From Duganella rivi (GTDB taxonomy: Bacteria; Pseudomonadota; Gammaproteobacteria; Burkholderiales; Burkholderiaceae_D): a stretch of DNA of 64,000 nucleotides. The notes under the pieces are model-generated. The model saw only the letters and a list, made by a program, of their open reading frames with translations. It did not search any database and was not told the DNA's origin. Both the position numbers and the translations under genes were made by a program. Positions 27,109 to 33,969 of the stretch are shown one piece after another. Positions within the stretch are counted from its first letter, which is position 1, and each line of letters starts with the position of its first letter. The stretch spans positions 1 to 64,000 of the forward strand of contig NZ_WWCK01000002.1 in NCBI RefSeq assembly GCF_009857435.1. Direction: 5' to 3'.

Positions 27109-28475
27109 TTTGGACTAACGACCCCACCCGATTAATGCTGGTGGCAGGCATGGGCGCGGCTTACGCGCTGGTCTGCCTCGCGCCTTACTTGCGCACGCGC
27201 CGCAAGCGCTTGGCTGCCGCGCGCGCCAAGGCGGAAGCGGCGGCCATGCCCGACACTGGCTGGATCGTCGCCTACGCTAGCCAGACCGGCAATGCCGAGG
27301 AACTGGCGCAGCAGACCGCTGCCACCTTGAAGCTGGCCGGGATTCCGGCGCAGTTGTCCGAATTGTCTGAACTTGGGGCGGAAGATTTACAGCGCGCCGA
27401 GCGCGTGTTGTTCTTGGTCAGTACCTACGGCGAGGGCGATGCGCCGGATGGCGCAGCGGCGTTTGTCGGCCGCTTGATGACGACCTCGCTGCCGCTGCCG
27501 CGATTGCACTATGCGGTGCTGGCGCTGGGCGACAGTGCGTACGCGCAGTTCTGCGGTTTCGGCCGCGCGCTCGATCAGTGGCTGCAGGCGCAAGGCGCGC
27601 AGGCCTTGTTCCCGCGGGTGGAAGTGAATCGCAGTTCGGATGAGGCGATAGCGCAGTGGCGTCAGCAGTTGAGCCACTTGGTAGGCACCAGCGATGCGCC
27701 CGATTGGAGTGCGCCGGCGTTTGGCGAGTGGCGCTTGAGCGAGCGTGTGCAGTTGAATCTGGGTAGCGCGGGTGAGCCGATTTATCACCTGGAACTGGAG
27801 CCGGTTAGCGGTGTGCTGCCGGAGTGGCAGTCGGGCGATCTGGTGCAAGTTGCTGCACCGGCCGATCCATCGCGCGCGCGCGAGTATTCGATCGCGTCGA
27901 TTCCTGCGGATGGACGCGTGCATTTGCTGGTGCGCTTGCATACGCATGAGGATGGCACGCATGGCGTGGCGTCGGGATGGTTGACGCAGCAGGCAGCGCT
28001 GGGTTCCAGCGTGCAGTTGCGGCTGCGCCAGCATAAGCGTTTCCGTTTGAATGGCAATTCGGAGCGGCCATTGATCTTGATCGGCAACGGCAGCGGCATC
28101 GCTGGTCTGCGCGGGCACTTGAAAGCGCGCGCGCTGGCGGGGCAGGGACGTAACTGGCTGCTGTTCGGCGAGCGCAATGCGGCTTACGATTACCACTACC
28201 GCGCCGAGCTCGACGGCTGGCAGCGCGATGGCATGCTGGAGAAACTGGACATGGTGTTCTCGCGCGATCAAGCCGAGCGGCGTTATGTGCAGGATCGTCT
28301 GGCCGAACAGGCCGACGAGGTGCGCGCGTGGGTGGCGCAAGGTGCGGCGATTTACATCTGCGGTAGCCTGGAGGGGATGGCGGCGGGAGTTGATACGGCC
28401 TTGGCAGCAGCCTTGGGCCGTGAAGTCCTTGATGACCTCGCTGCCACCGGCCGCTACCGTCGCGACGTCTACTAA
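27105..28475 (+). CDS. Membrane-anchored flavodoxin/NADPH reductase, sulfite reductase alpha-like
   Basis: A 456-residue diflavin reductase. One N-terminal helix (about residues 9-27, LMLVAGMGAAYALVCLAPYL) anchors it. A flavodoxin domain follows (AYASQTGNAEELAQQTA, LVSTYGEGDAPDGAA, LALGDSAYAQFCGFG), then an FAD-binding domain (REYSIASIPAD) and an NADPH-binding domain (LIGNGSGIAGLRGHL, YICGSLEGM) ending in the usual YRRDVY. It would pass electrons from cytoplasmic NADPH to the PepSY membrane protein and on to the periplasmic flavoprotein, supporting ferric-siderophore reduction; the direction and acceptor are inferred. Last gene of the Fur-box operon. Confidence 0.9.
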   Translation: MIWTNDPTRLMLVAGMGAAYALVCLAPYLRTRRKRLAAARAKAEAAAMPDTGWIVAYASQTGNAEELAQQTAATLKLAGIPAQLSELSELGAEDLQRAERVLFLVSTYGEGDAPDGAAAFVGRLMTTSLPLPRLHYAVLALGDSAYAQFCGFGRALDQWLQAQGAQALFPRVEVNRSSDEAIAQWRQQLSHLVGTSDAPDWSAPAFGEWRLSERVQLNLGSAGEPIYHLELEPVSGVLPEWQSGDLVQVAAPADPSRAREYSIASIPADGRVHLLVRLHTHEDGTHGVASGWLTQQAALGSSVQLRLRQHKRFRLNGNSERPLILIGNGSGIAGLRGHLKARALAGQGRNWLLFGERNAAYDYHYRAELDGWQRDGMLEKLDMVFSRDQAERRYVQDRLAEQADEVRAWVAQGAAIYICGSLEGMAAGVDTALAAALGREVLDDLAATGRYRRDVY

Positions 28476-28542
28476 AATTCGGGGTCAGTTCTGCCATTGG
28501 TACATGAGTACGTGTGCGATTGGCAGAACTGACCCCGAATTT
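28475..28542. terminator. Long inverted repeat between convergent operons
   Basis: Two 22-base arms (28475-28496 and 28521-28542) are perfect reverse complements; the core is GGGGTCAGTTCTGCCA. The loop is 24 bases. The stop codons of both flanking convergent genes touch the arms. It has no long T-tract but would make a very stable hairpin in either transcript, so I read it as a bidirectional terminator or a repeat element related to the GGGGTC palindromes elsewhere. Confidence 0.75.
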
Positions 28543-29830
28543 AGTCTGCACCGGCCTGTTCGAGGCCGCGCGCCAGGCTGGAGATGCTAGGGTTGTCGAT
28601 GAACACGCAACGCTTGCCGTTGCGCTTGCAGTAGTCTTTCACGCGCCAGTAGGCGCTGTGGCTGATGCAGCCGGTCTGGCAGATCACCAGGTCGGCCGCC
28701 GCCAGGCTCGCTTCGAGCCGGTTGGCGTTATCCTCCAAGCCGCCGTCATGATGCGTAAACTGCGCGCCTTCACGCTCGATCAACTCGCGGTAGCTGGCCA
28801 CATTGCCATTCCTCCCGCCCACGCACAGCACGGCGCGATCGCTCAAGCGCAGCGGCATCTTCATGACGTGCTCAACCACTTGCTGTGCTTCTTCTTGCAC
28901 TGCAACCGGCGCTTCAGCAGCGCGTGCTAATTCCAGCTTCAGCTCGTTGATCTGATTGCGCATGGCGCGCTCGCGTTCCTCCATCTGCGCCAGGCGCTCG
29001 GCCAGCCTGGCGCGCGACTCCAGTCCCGGAATCGACTCGCGCAACTGTTCCAGCTCAATCTTCAGCGAGTCGATCATGCTGTCCTTGCCCACCACTTGTG
29101 CGCGCAACTGCATCAGCTGCGCGCCATGCTTCTCGGCCTCGCTGCTTTTCTCGGCCATCAGGGCGGTAGCGCGCTGCTGCGCCTTGTTCAAATCGTGCGC
29201 CAGGCGCTTGTTCTCTTCCAGCGTGGCGTTGAACTTGCTGATGTCGGCACGCACACAAGCGCCGGCCTGGTGCTGCACCATGTGCAGGTCGCGGCACATC
29301 TGTTCTTCCAGCTCGGAAGTGCAGCGCGGGTGCGTGAGACCGGCCCAGAACGCGCCGGCCACGTCGCCATTCGCCACGGCGGTGCGCCACAGCTCGGCCA
29401 CCTGCTCGGTGCTCTTGGCGTTGCGGAAGCGCAGCAACACCGGCGCGTAACGGCGCTCCAGCTCTTTTTGCAGTGCCTCGGACAGCCGGTTGCGCGTCGA
29501 GCATTCGGTCACCGCGCCGACGTGCACCTCGTAATCATCGGCCACCACCTTGCCATTGGTGACTTTATCGACCAGCTTGCGCAGCACGCCCAGCGGGAAG
29601 CCGACACCGACCAGCGGACAATGGCAGGCATGGCCCAGTTCCCACAGCCGGCGGCGGCGCGAAGCCTGCGCTTCCGGCTCTTTCGCCAGCGCGCTCAGCA
29701 CATTGTTGATGACCGGCTTGATGACTTGCTGCTTGGCTTGTTCCGGCGCGCGGGTGGCGCCCACCGGGCCGCTAACCTGCGGCATGGCGGCGGCAATGAT
29801 GGCCGCCAATGGATCGTGTTTTTCGCACAT
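28541..29830 (-). CDS. DUF2325 coiled-coil protein
   Basis: A 429-residue cytoplasmic protein. Residues about 160-310 form a long charged coiled coil (LTHDLNKAQQRATALMAEK-type heptads, LEQLRESIPGLESRARLAER). The C-terminal 100 residues are a DUF2325 domain: RAVLCVGGRNGNVASYRELI, HHDGGLEDN, DLVICQTGCISHSAYWRVK, KRCVFIDNPS. The N-terminal part has scattered cysteines (LGHACHCPLVG, KVHVGAVTECSTRN-like, REQMCRDLH-like). DUF2325 occurs beside iron and heme genes in betaproteobacteria; here it lies downstream of hemP and a 110-residue protein. Function not known. Confidence 0.85.
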   Translation of the reverse strand: MCEKHDPLAAIIAAAMPQVSGPVGATRAPEQAKQQVIKPVINNVLSALAKEPEAQASRRRRLWELGHACHCPLVGVGFPLGVLRKLVDKVTNGKVVADDYEVHVGAVTECSTRNRLSEALQKELERRYAPVLLRFRNAKSTEQVAELWRTAVANGDVAGAFWAGLTHPRCTSELEEQMCRDLHMVQHQAGACVRADISKFNATLEENKRLAHDLNKAQQRATALMAEKSSEAEKHGAQLMQLRAQVVGKDSMIDSLKIELEQLRESIPGLESRARLAERLAQMEERERAMRNQINELKLELARAAEAPVAVQEEAQQVVEHVMKMPLRLSDRAVLCVGGRNGNVASYRELIEREGAQFTHHDGGLEDNANRLEASLAAADLVICQTGCISHSAYWRVKDYCKRNGKRCVFIDNPSISSLARGLEQAGAD

Positions 29831-29846
29831 GTGAAGCGCTCCCGAT

Positions 29847-30179
29847 TCAGGCCACCGACGGCGCGGTGCGCGCGCGTGCCATGATGCGGCTGAGGAAGTT
29901 GGTCTTTTCCTGCTCGTGCATATTGCGCTCCACCTCGTGCGCCCACTGCTCGGACAGCTGGGCGCAGGTTGCGCTCAGCACCGGCGCCAGGTCAGGCAGG
30001 CTAGCCAGTGCTTTCAAGTGGCGCTCGATGACCGAGGCCAGCTTGACGCAGCCGCCAGCGTCGTCGCTGCCGGCTGTGTAATGCGACATCAGATGCAGCA
30101 CGGCGGACAGCATCAGTTCGGGATTGTGGCCGCCATGCGATGGGGCGAGGAAGATCGGGTTGCTTTGTTCGATGGCCAT
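29847..30179 (-). CDS. Hypothetical protein, 110 residues, in hemP-DUF2325 unit
   Basis: A small, probably all-helical cytoplasmic protein with no recognised domain. Visible features are an N-terminal APSHGGHNPELMLSAVLHLM segment with several His residues and a C-terminal amphipathic helix (EVERNMHEQEKTNFLSRIMA). It lies 16 bp upstream of the DUF2325 gene on the same strand and about 107 bp after hemP, so it is probably co-expressed with them under iron limitation. Histidines could bind metal or heme, but this is only a guess. Confidence 0.65.
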   Translation of the reverse strand: MAIEQSNPIFLAPSHGGHNPELMLSAVLHLMSHYTAGSDDAGGCVKLASVIERHLKALASLPDLAPVLSATCAQLSEQWAHEVERNMHEQEKTNFLSRIMARARTAPSVA

Positions 30180-30286
30180 CAGACGCTCCTGATTCGGAAA
30201 GAGAGTTTGGCTGGCTAGGTTGGCTGGCTACTCGAGGGGGAGAGTGGGCGCGGCGGCGCCCTTTAACGCACAGTTAATTGGAATGC

Positions 30287-30490
30287 TTAAGCGGTGAGAA
30301 TCAATTTATTCAGCTGGGTGATGCGCAAGCGGTAAACGCGGCCGCTGTGTTCGATTTCGAGCTCGCGGCCGCCTTCCATCAGGCTGGCGCTGGTGATGCG
30401 CTTGACTGGCTTGACGGCTTGTACGGCGGCAGCTGCAGCAACTGGGTGGGCAGCGATGGCAGGAGGCATGGCAGGGGTCGTTGTAATCAT
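30287..30490 (-). CDS. hemP: Hemin uptake protein HemP
   Basis: A 67-residue protein whose C-terminal half is the HemP domain: ITSASLMEGGRELEIEHSGR followed by VYRLRITQLNKLILTA. HemP proteins are short, Fur-repressed and needed for heme utilisation in several betaproteobacteria, where HemP can also activate the heme-receptor operon. Two in-frame ATGs exist, at 30505 and 30490. GGAGAA lies just after the first and nine bases before the second, so I prefer 30490. A Fur-box-like sequence sits right upstream. No heme receptor or ABC transporter genes follow, which is unusual. Confidence 0.85.
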   Translation of the reverse strand: MITTTPAMPPAIAAHPVAAAAAVQAVKPVKRITSASLMEGGRELEIEHSGRVYRLRITQLNKLILTA

Positions 30491-30506
30491 CGTCTGGTTC
30501 TCCATA

Positions 30507-30523
30507 AATAAGAATGATTCGTA
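30507..30523. promoter_or_regulatory. Fur-box-like site before hemP
   Basis: Read on the minus strand the sequence is TACGAATCATTCTTATT, matching 12 of 17 positions of the Fur consensus, including the core AATCATT. It adjoins the hemP start region, where iron-bound Fur would block transcription of hemP. Confidence 0.65.
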
Positions 30524-30582
30524 TTTGCATTCATTATTGTGGAAGCCGCGATGGAATGCAAGCCTTTTTCAGTTATAAATTC

Positions 30583-30614
30583 ATTAAAAAAATGGCCCGG
30601 TCAGAAACCGGGCC
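30583..30614 (-). terminator. Rho-independent terminator after Crp-type regulator
   Basis: On the minus strand a perfect GGCCCGG/CCGGGCC stem (30594-30600 with 30608-30614) and seven-base loop are followed by ATTTTTTT. It ends the Crp-type regulator transcript about 55 bases after its stop. Confidence 0.88.
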
Positions 30615-30669
30615 CAAGGCTGGGTAATACGGGGGGTAATACTGAGTAAGACGACTGAGGTGCTACGTG

Positions 30670-31521
30670 CTACAAGGCCGCCAGCAACTGGCCGGACGGT
30701 ACGGTATCGCCGCGCTTGCTGCGCGAAGCAGGGCGGCCGCGCGTGCGCGACGGCGGCAGGCGGCGTAAAGTTTTCAGGGCTTCGGGATCCTTGATGCCGA
30801 TGGTGCGCTGGTCGACGCTGATCATGCCGATTTCGTTGAAGGCCGACAGCGTGCGGCTCACGGTTTCGAGCGTCAGCCCGAGGTAGCTGCCGATTTCGTG
30901 GCGCGTCATGCGCAGGTTGAACAGCTTGCTCGAATAGCCCATCTGCGCGAAGCGTTCGGCCAGCGCCACCAGGAAGCGCGCCACCCGCGCCTCGGCGCTC
31001 AGCGCGCCCAGCATGCCGATCATCGATTGCTCGCGTACCAGCTCGCGGCTCATCACGCCGTACATCATGTTTTCCAGCTCCGGGTGGATGCGGCCCAGCG
31101 TGGTCAGCTTCTTGAATGGCAGCAGGATCAGGTCGCAATCGGACAGCGCCACCGCTTCCGACGAGTAATGGCGGGTGTGGATGCCGTCCACGCCCAGCAT
31201 GTCGCCCTTCATCGGGAAGCTCAGCACTTGCTCGTTGCCGTATTCGTCGATGAGCACGGTTTTCAAGAAGCCGGAATTGACGATGTACAGGGTGTCGAAC
31301 GGCTGGCCGATGGTGTGGATGCGCTGGCCGGTTTTAAATTGCACGTGCTGGAACAGCAGCTCCTCGTTGGCCAGCGAGTTGGCCGCCGGAATGTGCAGGA
31401 GGTCGCAGACTTCCTTGAGGTTCGACCAGAGCCGCCCCTGACGCTGGCGGCCGGCTTCCATCGACGACGATTGCAGCGTCGTCGTGGCCGGGCGAATTTC
31501 AGTCGTTTGCGTAGACAGCAT
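30670..31521 (-). CDS. Crp/Fnr-family transcriptional regulator without FeS cysteines
   Basis: A 283-residue regulator with a cyclic-nucleotide-binding-like beta-barrel (about residues 55-165, GQRIHTIGQPFDTLYIVNSG), a long dimer helix and a C-terminal helix-turn-helix: MTRHEIGSYLGLTLETVSRT, very close to the FNR recognition helix with the E-x-x-S-R core. Only Cys39 and one other Cys are present, so it lacks the four-Cys cluster of FNR and resembles FixK/Dnr-type regulators reading FNR-like boxes. A basic Arg-rich tail of about 30 residues is extra. It lies downstream of a NarL-type regulator gene; a perfect FNR box precedes the nearby universal stress gene. Confidence 0.88.
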   Translation of the reverse strand: MLSTQTTEIRPATTTLQSSSMEAGRQRQGRLWSNLKEVCDLLHIPAANSLANEELLFQHVQFKTGQRIHTIGQPFDTLYIVNSGFLKTVLIDEYGNEQVLSFPMKGDMLGVDGIHTRHYSSEAVALSDCDLILLPFKKLTTLGRIHPELENMMYGVMSRELVREQSMIGMLGALSAEARVARFLVALAERFAQMGYSSKLFNLRMTRHEIGSYLGLTLETVSRTLSAFNEIGMISVDQRTIGIKDPEALKTLRRLPPSRTRGRPASRSKRGDTVPSGQLLAAL

Positions 31522-31614
31522 GGTTATCTCTCCTGTGGGCTAGGTGCTGTGCGGTATGGTTTCAGTATGCCAACACAGGGGAGGGATAGATATCAGCAAA
31601 GGCTGAATGTAGAC

Positions 31615-31651
31615 GTAGGACTCACGCCGGCAAATGTAGGAGTTCTCCTAC
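31615..31651. promoter_or_regulatory. TCCTAC repeats, locus 3, with inverted repeat
   Basis: On the minus strand TCCTAC appears at 31641-31636 and 31620-31615, 21 bp apart, upstream of the Crp-type regulator. The first copy is half of a perfect inverted repeat, GTAGGAG-TT-CTCCTAC (31636-31651). The TTCTCCTAC half is identical to a string before the KGG gene at 23374. It may be a regulator site or a short hairpin. Confidence 0.4.
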
Positions 31652-31668
31652 GCCCGAGCTTGCTTCGC

Positions 31669-32313
31669 TCAGGTCTTGAAGGGGGACAATAATCGATGGG
31701 CCACCGCGTACTGAACCATTTCCGACAGCGAACCCATGCCCATCTTCTGCATGATGCGGGTCTTGTGGGTGCTGACGGTTTTCACGCTCAGGTGCAGGCT
31801 GTTGGCGATCTCGGTAATGGAGCGGCCGGCCACCAGCAGCGAGAACACCTCGAATTCGCGGTCGGATAATTGTTTATGCAGCAGCGACTCGTGCGGCATC
31901 ATGATGTTGAGCGCCAATTGCTCCGCCACTTCGGTACTAATATACGGACGGCCGGAAGCGACCTTGCGGATGGCGCCGACCAGCTGGGTGCCGGCGCTTT
32001 CCTTGGTCAGATAGCCCTGCGCGCCGGCGCGGATGGCGCGCACCGCGTACTGTTCTTCCTCGTGCATGGTGAGAATCAGGATGGCCAGCTTGGGGGCCTC
32101 GGCCTTGATCTGGCGGATCAGGTCGACGCCGCTGCGGCCGGGCATGGACAAGTCCAGCAGCAGCAGGTCGAAGCCGCCTTGGCGCACGTGGCCCAGCACC
32201 TCGAAGCCGTCGATGGCTTCGCCCACGATGTCGATGTCCGGCGCACCGTCGAGTATGCGCTTGAGGCCTTCACGCATGATGGTGTGGTCATCCGCAATGA
32301 CGATACGAATCAT
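31669..32313 (-). CDS. NarL/FixJ-type response regulator
   Basis: A 214-residue response regulator. The receiver has DD near residue 9 (VIADDHTIMREGLKRIL), the phosphoacceptor Asp in LLLLDLSMPGRSGVDLI, and the conserved Lys in GAQGYLTKESAG. The LuxR-type helix-turn-helix near the C-terminus is LSDREFEVFSLLVAGRSITE, then IANSLHLSVKTVSTHKTRIM. No histidine kinase gene is adjacent, so its partner is elsewhere. Position next to the Crp/Fnr-type regulator and a stress protein behind an FNR box suggests a shared low-oxygen or redox response. Confidence 0.92.
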   Translation of the reverse strand: MIRIVIADDHTIMREGLKRILDGAPDIDIVGEAIDGFEVLGHVRQGGFDLLLLDLSMPGRSGVDLIRQIKAEAPKLAILILTMHEEEQYAVRAIRAGAQGYLTKESAGTQLVGAIRKVASGRPYISTEVAEQLALNIMMPHESLLHKQLSDREFEVFSLLVAGRSITEIANSLHLSVKTVSTHKTRIMQKMGMGSLSEMVQYAVAHRLLSPFKT

Positions 32314-32402
32314 AAGGGCCGCTAAAAAAGTGATTAATAGTAAGTGTTATTATGTTTGAATCAATCTTATGATCTTACTACAGAAAAGCGGCCGCACGCT
32401 GA

Positions 32403-32867
32403 TTATTTGCCGGGTTCCTTGATTAAGCGGTGCACCAGTACCGGGATTTTGGAGTTGTGCAACACCTTGTTGGTTACACTGCCCAGCAGCAATTGGCCCC
32501 AGCCGCTGCGTCCGTGGGAGCCGATGAAGATCAGGTCGCAGCCGTTCTGTTGCGCCACGTCGACGATCTTCAGCGCGGCGCTCTCGTGGAACGCGGTCAT
32601 GGCCTCGCAGCGCACGCCGCGCCGGGCGCAGGACGCGACCACGTCCTGGGTGTGCTCTTGCCCGGCACGCTGCATGGCGGCGCGGTATTCGTCCTCGCTG
32701 GGATAGCTGGGCGGGATGATTTCAACGTAGATCGGGTACTGGTACTCGGGCGCCACGAACAGCGCCAGCACCTCGGCGCCCAGCTGCTCGGCAAACTGCA
32801 CGCCGGCGCAGGCGGTCTTGCTGGAGACGGCGGAACCGTCGGTGGTGATCAGGATTTTGCGGTACAT
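32403..32867 (-). CDS. Universal stress protein (UspA family)
   Basis: A 154-residue single-domain Usp. The N-terminus MYRKILITTDGSAVSSKTA and the C-terminal ATP-binding motif GSHGRSGWGQLLLGSVTNKV are typical of the ATP-binding subgroup. These proteins rise under stress, growth arrest or oxygen limitation. A strong AAAGGAGG precedes the ATG, and a perfect FNR/Anr box lies 75-88 bases upstream, pointing to induction at low oxygen. The gene is followed by a NarL-type regulator on the same strand. Confidence 0.93.
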   Translation of the reverse strand: MYRKILITTDGSAVSSKTACAGVQFAEQLGAEVLALFVAPEYQYPIYVEIIPPSYPSEDEYRAAMQRAGQEHTQDVVASCARRGVRCEAMTAFHESAALKIVDVAQQNGCDLIFIGSHGRSGWGQLLLGSVTNKVLHNSKIPVLVHRLIKEPGK

Positions 32868-32941
32868 GATGAACCTCCTTTCTGATTCAGCTCACAGCTT
32901 CATTGTAGTCGCGATTTACATTATTGATACTATGGAAAGAC

Positions 32942-32955
32942 TTGATATTTATCAA
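32942..32955. promoter_or_regulatory. Perfect FNR/Anr box
   Basis: TTGATATTTATCAA matches TTGAT-N4-ATCAA exactly. It lies upstream of the universal stress gene, with a TACAAT hexamer on the same strand at 32907-32902. It could also influence the divergent cheZ-cheA unit at 33136, which is further away. Confidence 0.8.
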
Positions 32956-33135
32956 ATAAAAGTGCTTTGTCCTGCGGAGCGCGGTGTGGGCTTTTATGCT
33001 TTTTACAGGTTTTTTTTGCACTAAAGCACTACTTTTGTGTCTCGCGGCATACTCCGTTGTTCTATCCAATGTTAGTATCTCCAAATACAGCTAGTTTAGG
33101 GCAGCAAATTTACCAAATATGGAGAAGCAGGGATT

Positions 33136-33969
33136 ATGACTAACGCCGCTGACGATTTCGACGCATTATTTGAAGAAGTGTCCGCTCAGAGCAAATCCGC
33201 AGCGCCAGCTCCAGCACCAGCACCCGCGCCGGCCGCTGCTGCGGAAGATGACCTGGAAAGCCTGTTCGAAGAAGTCGCCGCCGCCAGGCCGCCCGATGCG
33301 GCGGCATCCGCCGCACCCGAAGCCGCTCCTGCGGCTGCACCTGCCGCCGACGGCGGCGAGGGCGAGGGCGGCAAGGACGTGATGTTTGAACGCCTCGGCG
33401 GCATCGTGCGCCTGCTGCACGATTCGCTTCGCGAACTCGGCTACGACAAGGCGCTGACCGAAGCCGCGACCCAGATCAGCGACGCCCAAGACCGCCTCGA
33501 ATACGTCGCCTCGCTTACCGAGCAAGCCGCCAACAAGGTGCTCAACACCCTGGACGAGGGCATGCCGGAGCAGGACGTGCTGTCCAAGCAGTCCAAGGAC
33601 ATGGAAACCCGCTGGGCCGACCTGTTTGCCGGCAAATTGAGCCTGGAACAGTTCAAGCAACTGGCCGGCGACTCGCAGAAATTCGCCGTGGCCGTGTCGG
33701 CCGCTACCGAAGCCGAAAAAGCCCGCCTGCTGGACATCATGATGGCGCAGGACTTCCAGGACATTACCGGTCAGCTGATCAAGAAGGTGGTGCACATCAC
33801 CAAGACCGTGGAGCAAGAGCTGGCGCAGCTGCTGAAAGACAATGCGCCGCCTAGCGTCAAGGAAAAAATTGCGCAGAAAGAAGTGTCCCTGATGTCCGGC
33901 CCATCGGCTCCGACCGTGGCGCTGAATCAGGATAGTGTTGACGACCTTCTTGCCGATCTGGGGTTCTAA
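33136..33969 (+). CDS. cheZ: CheY-P phosphatase CheZ
   Basis: A 277-residue CheZ. The first 85 residues are a low-complexity Ala/Pro region with two DDFDALFEEV/DDLESLFEEV motifs. The four-helix-bundle core begins near FERLGGIVRLLHDSLRELGY, and the catalytic helix reads MAQDFQDITGQLIKKVV with the Asp and Gln used for dephosphorylating CheY. The C-terminal peptide DSVDDLLADLGF is the CheY-tethering helix. The stop overlaps the cheA start (TAATG). Usual partners cheY and cheW are not adjacent. Confidence 0.95.
   Translation: MTNAADDFDALFEEVSAQSKSAAPAPAPAPAPAAAAEDDLESLFEEVAAARPPDAAASAAPEAAPAAAPAADGGEGEGGKDVMFERLGGIVRLLHDSLRELGYDKALTEAATQISDAQDRLEYVASLTEQAANKVLNTLDEGMPEQDVLSKQSKDMETRWADLFAGKLSLEQFKQLAGDSQKFAVAVSAATEAEKARLLDIMMAQDFQDITGQLIKKVVHITKTVEQELAQLLKDNAPPSVKEKIAQKEVSLMSGPSAPTVALNQDSVDDLLADLGF

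Noticed and set aside
30670..31521. The regulator as a classical oxygen-sensing FNR
   Set aside because: Only two cysteines exist in the protein, so a 4Fe-4S cluster with four Cys ligands is not possible.
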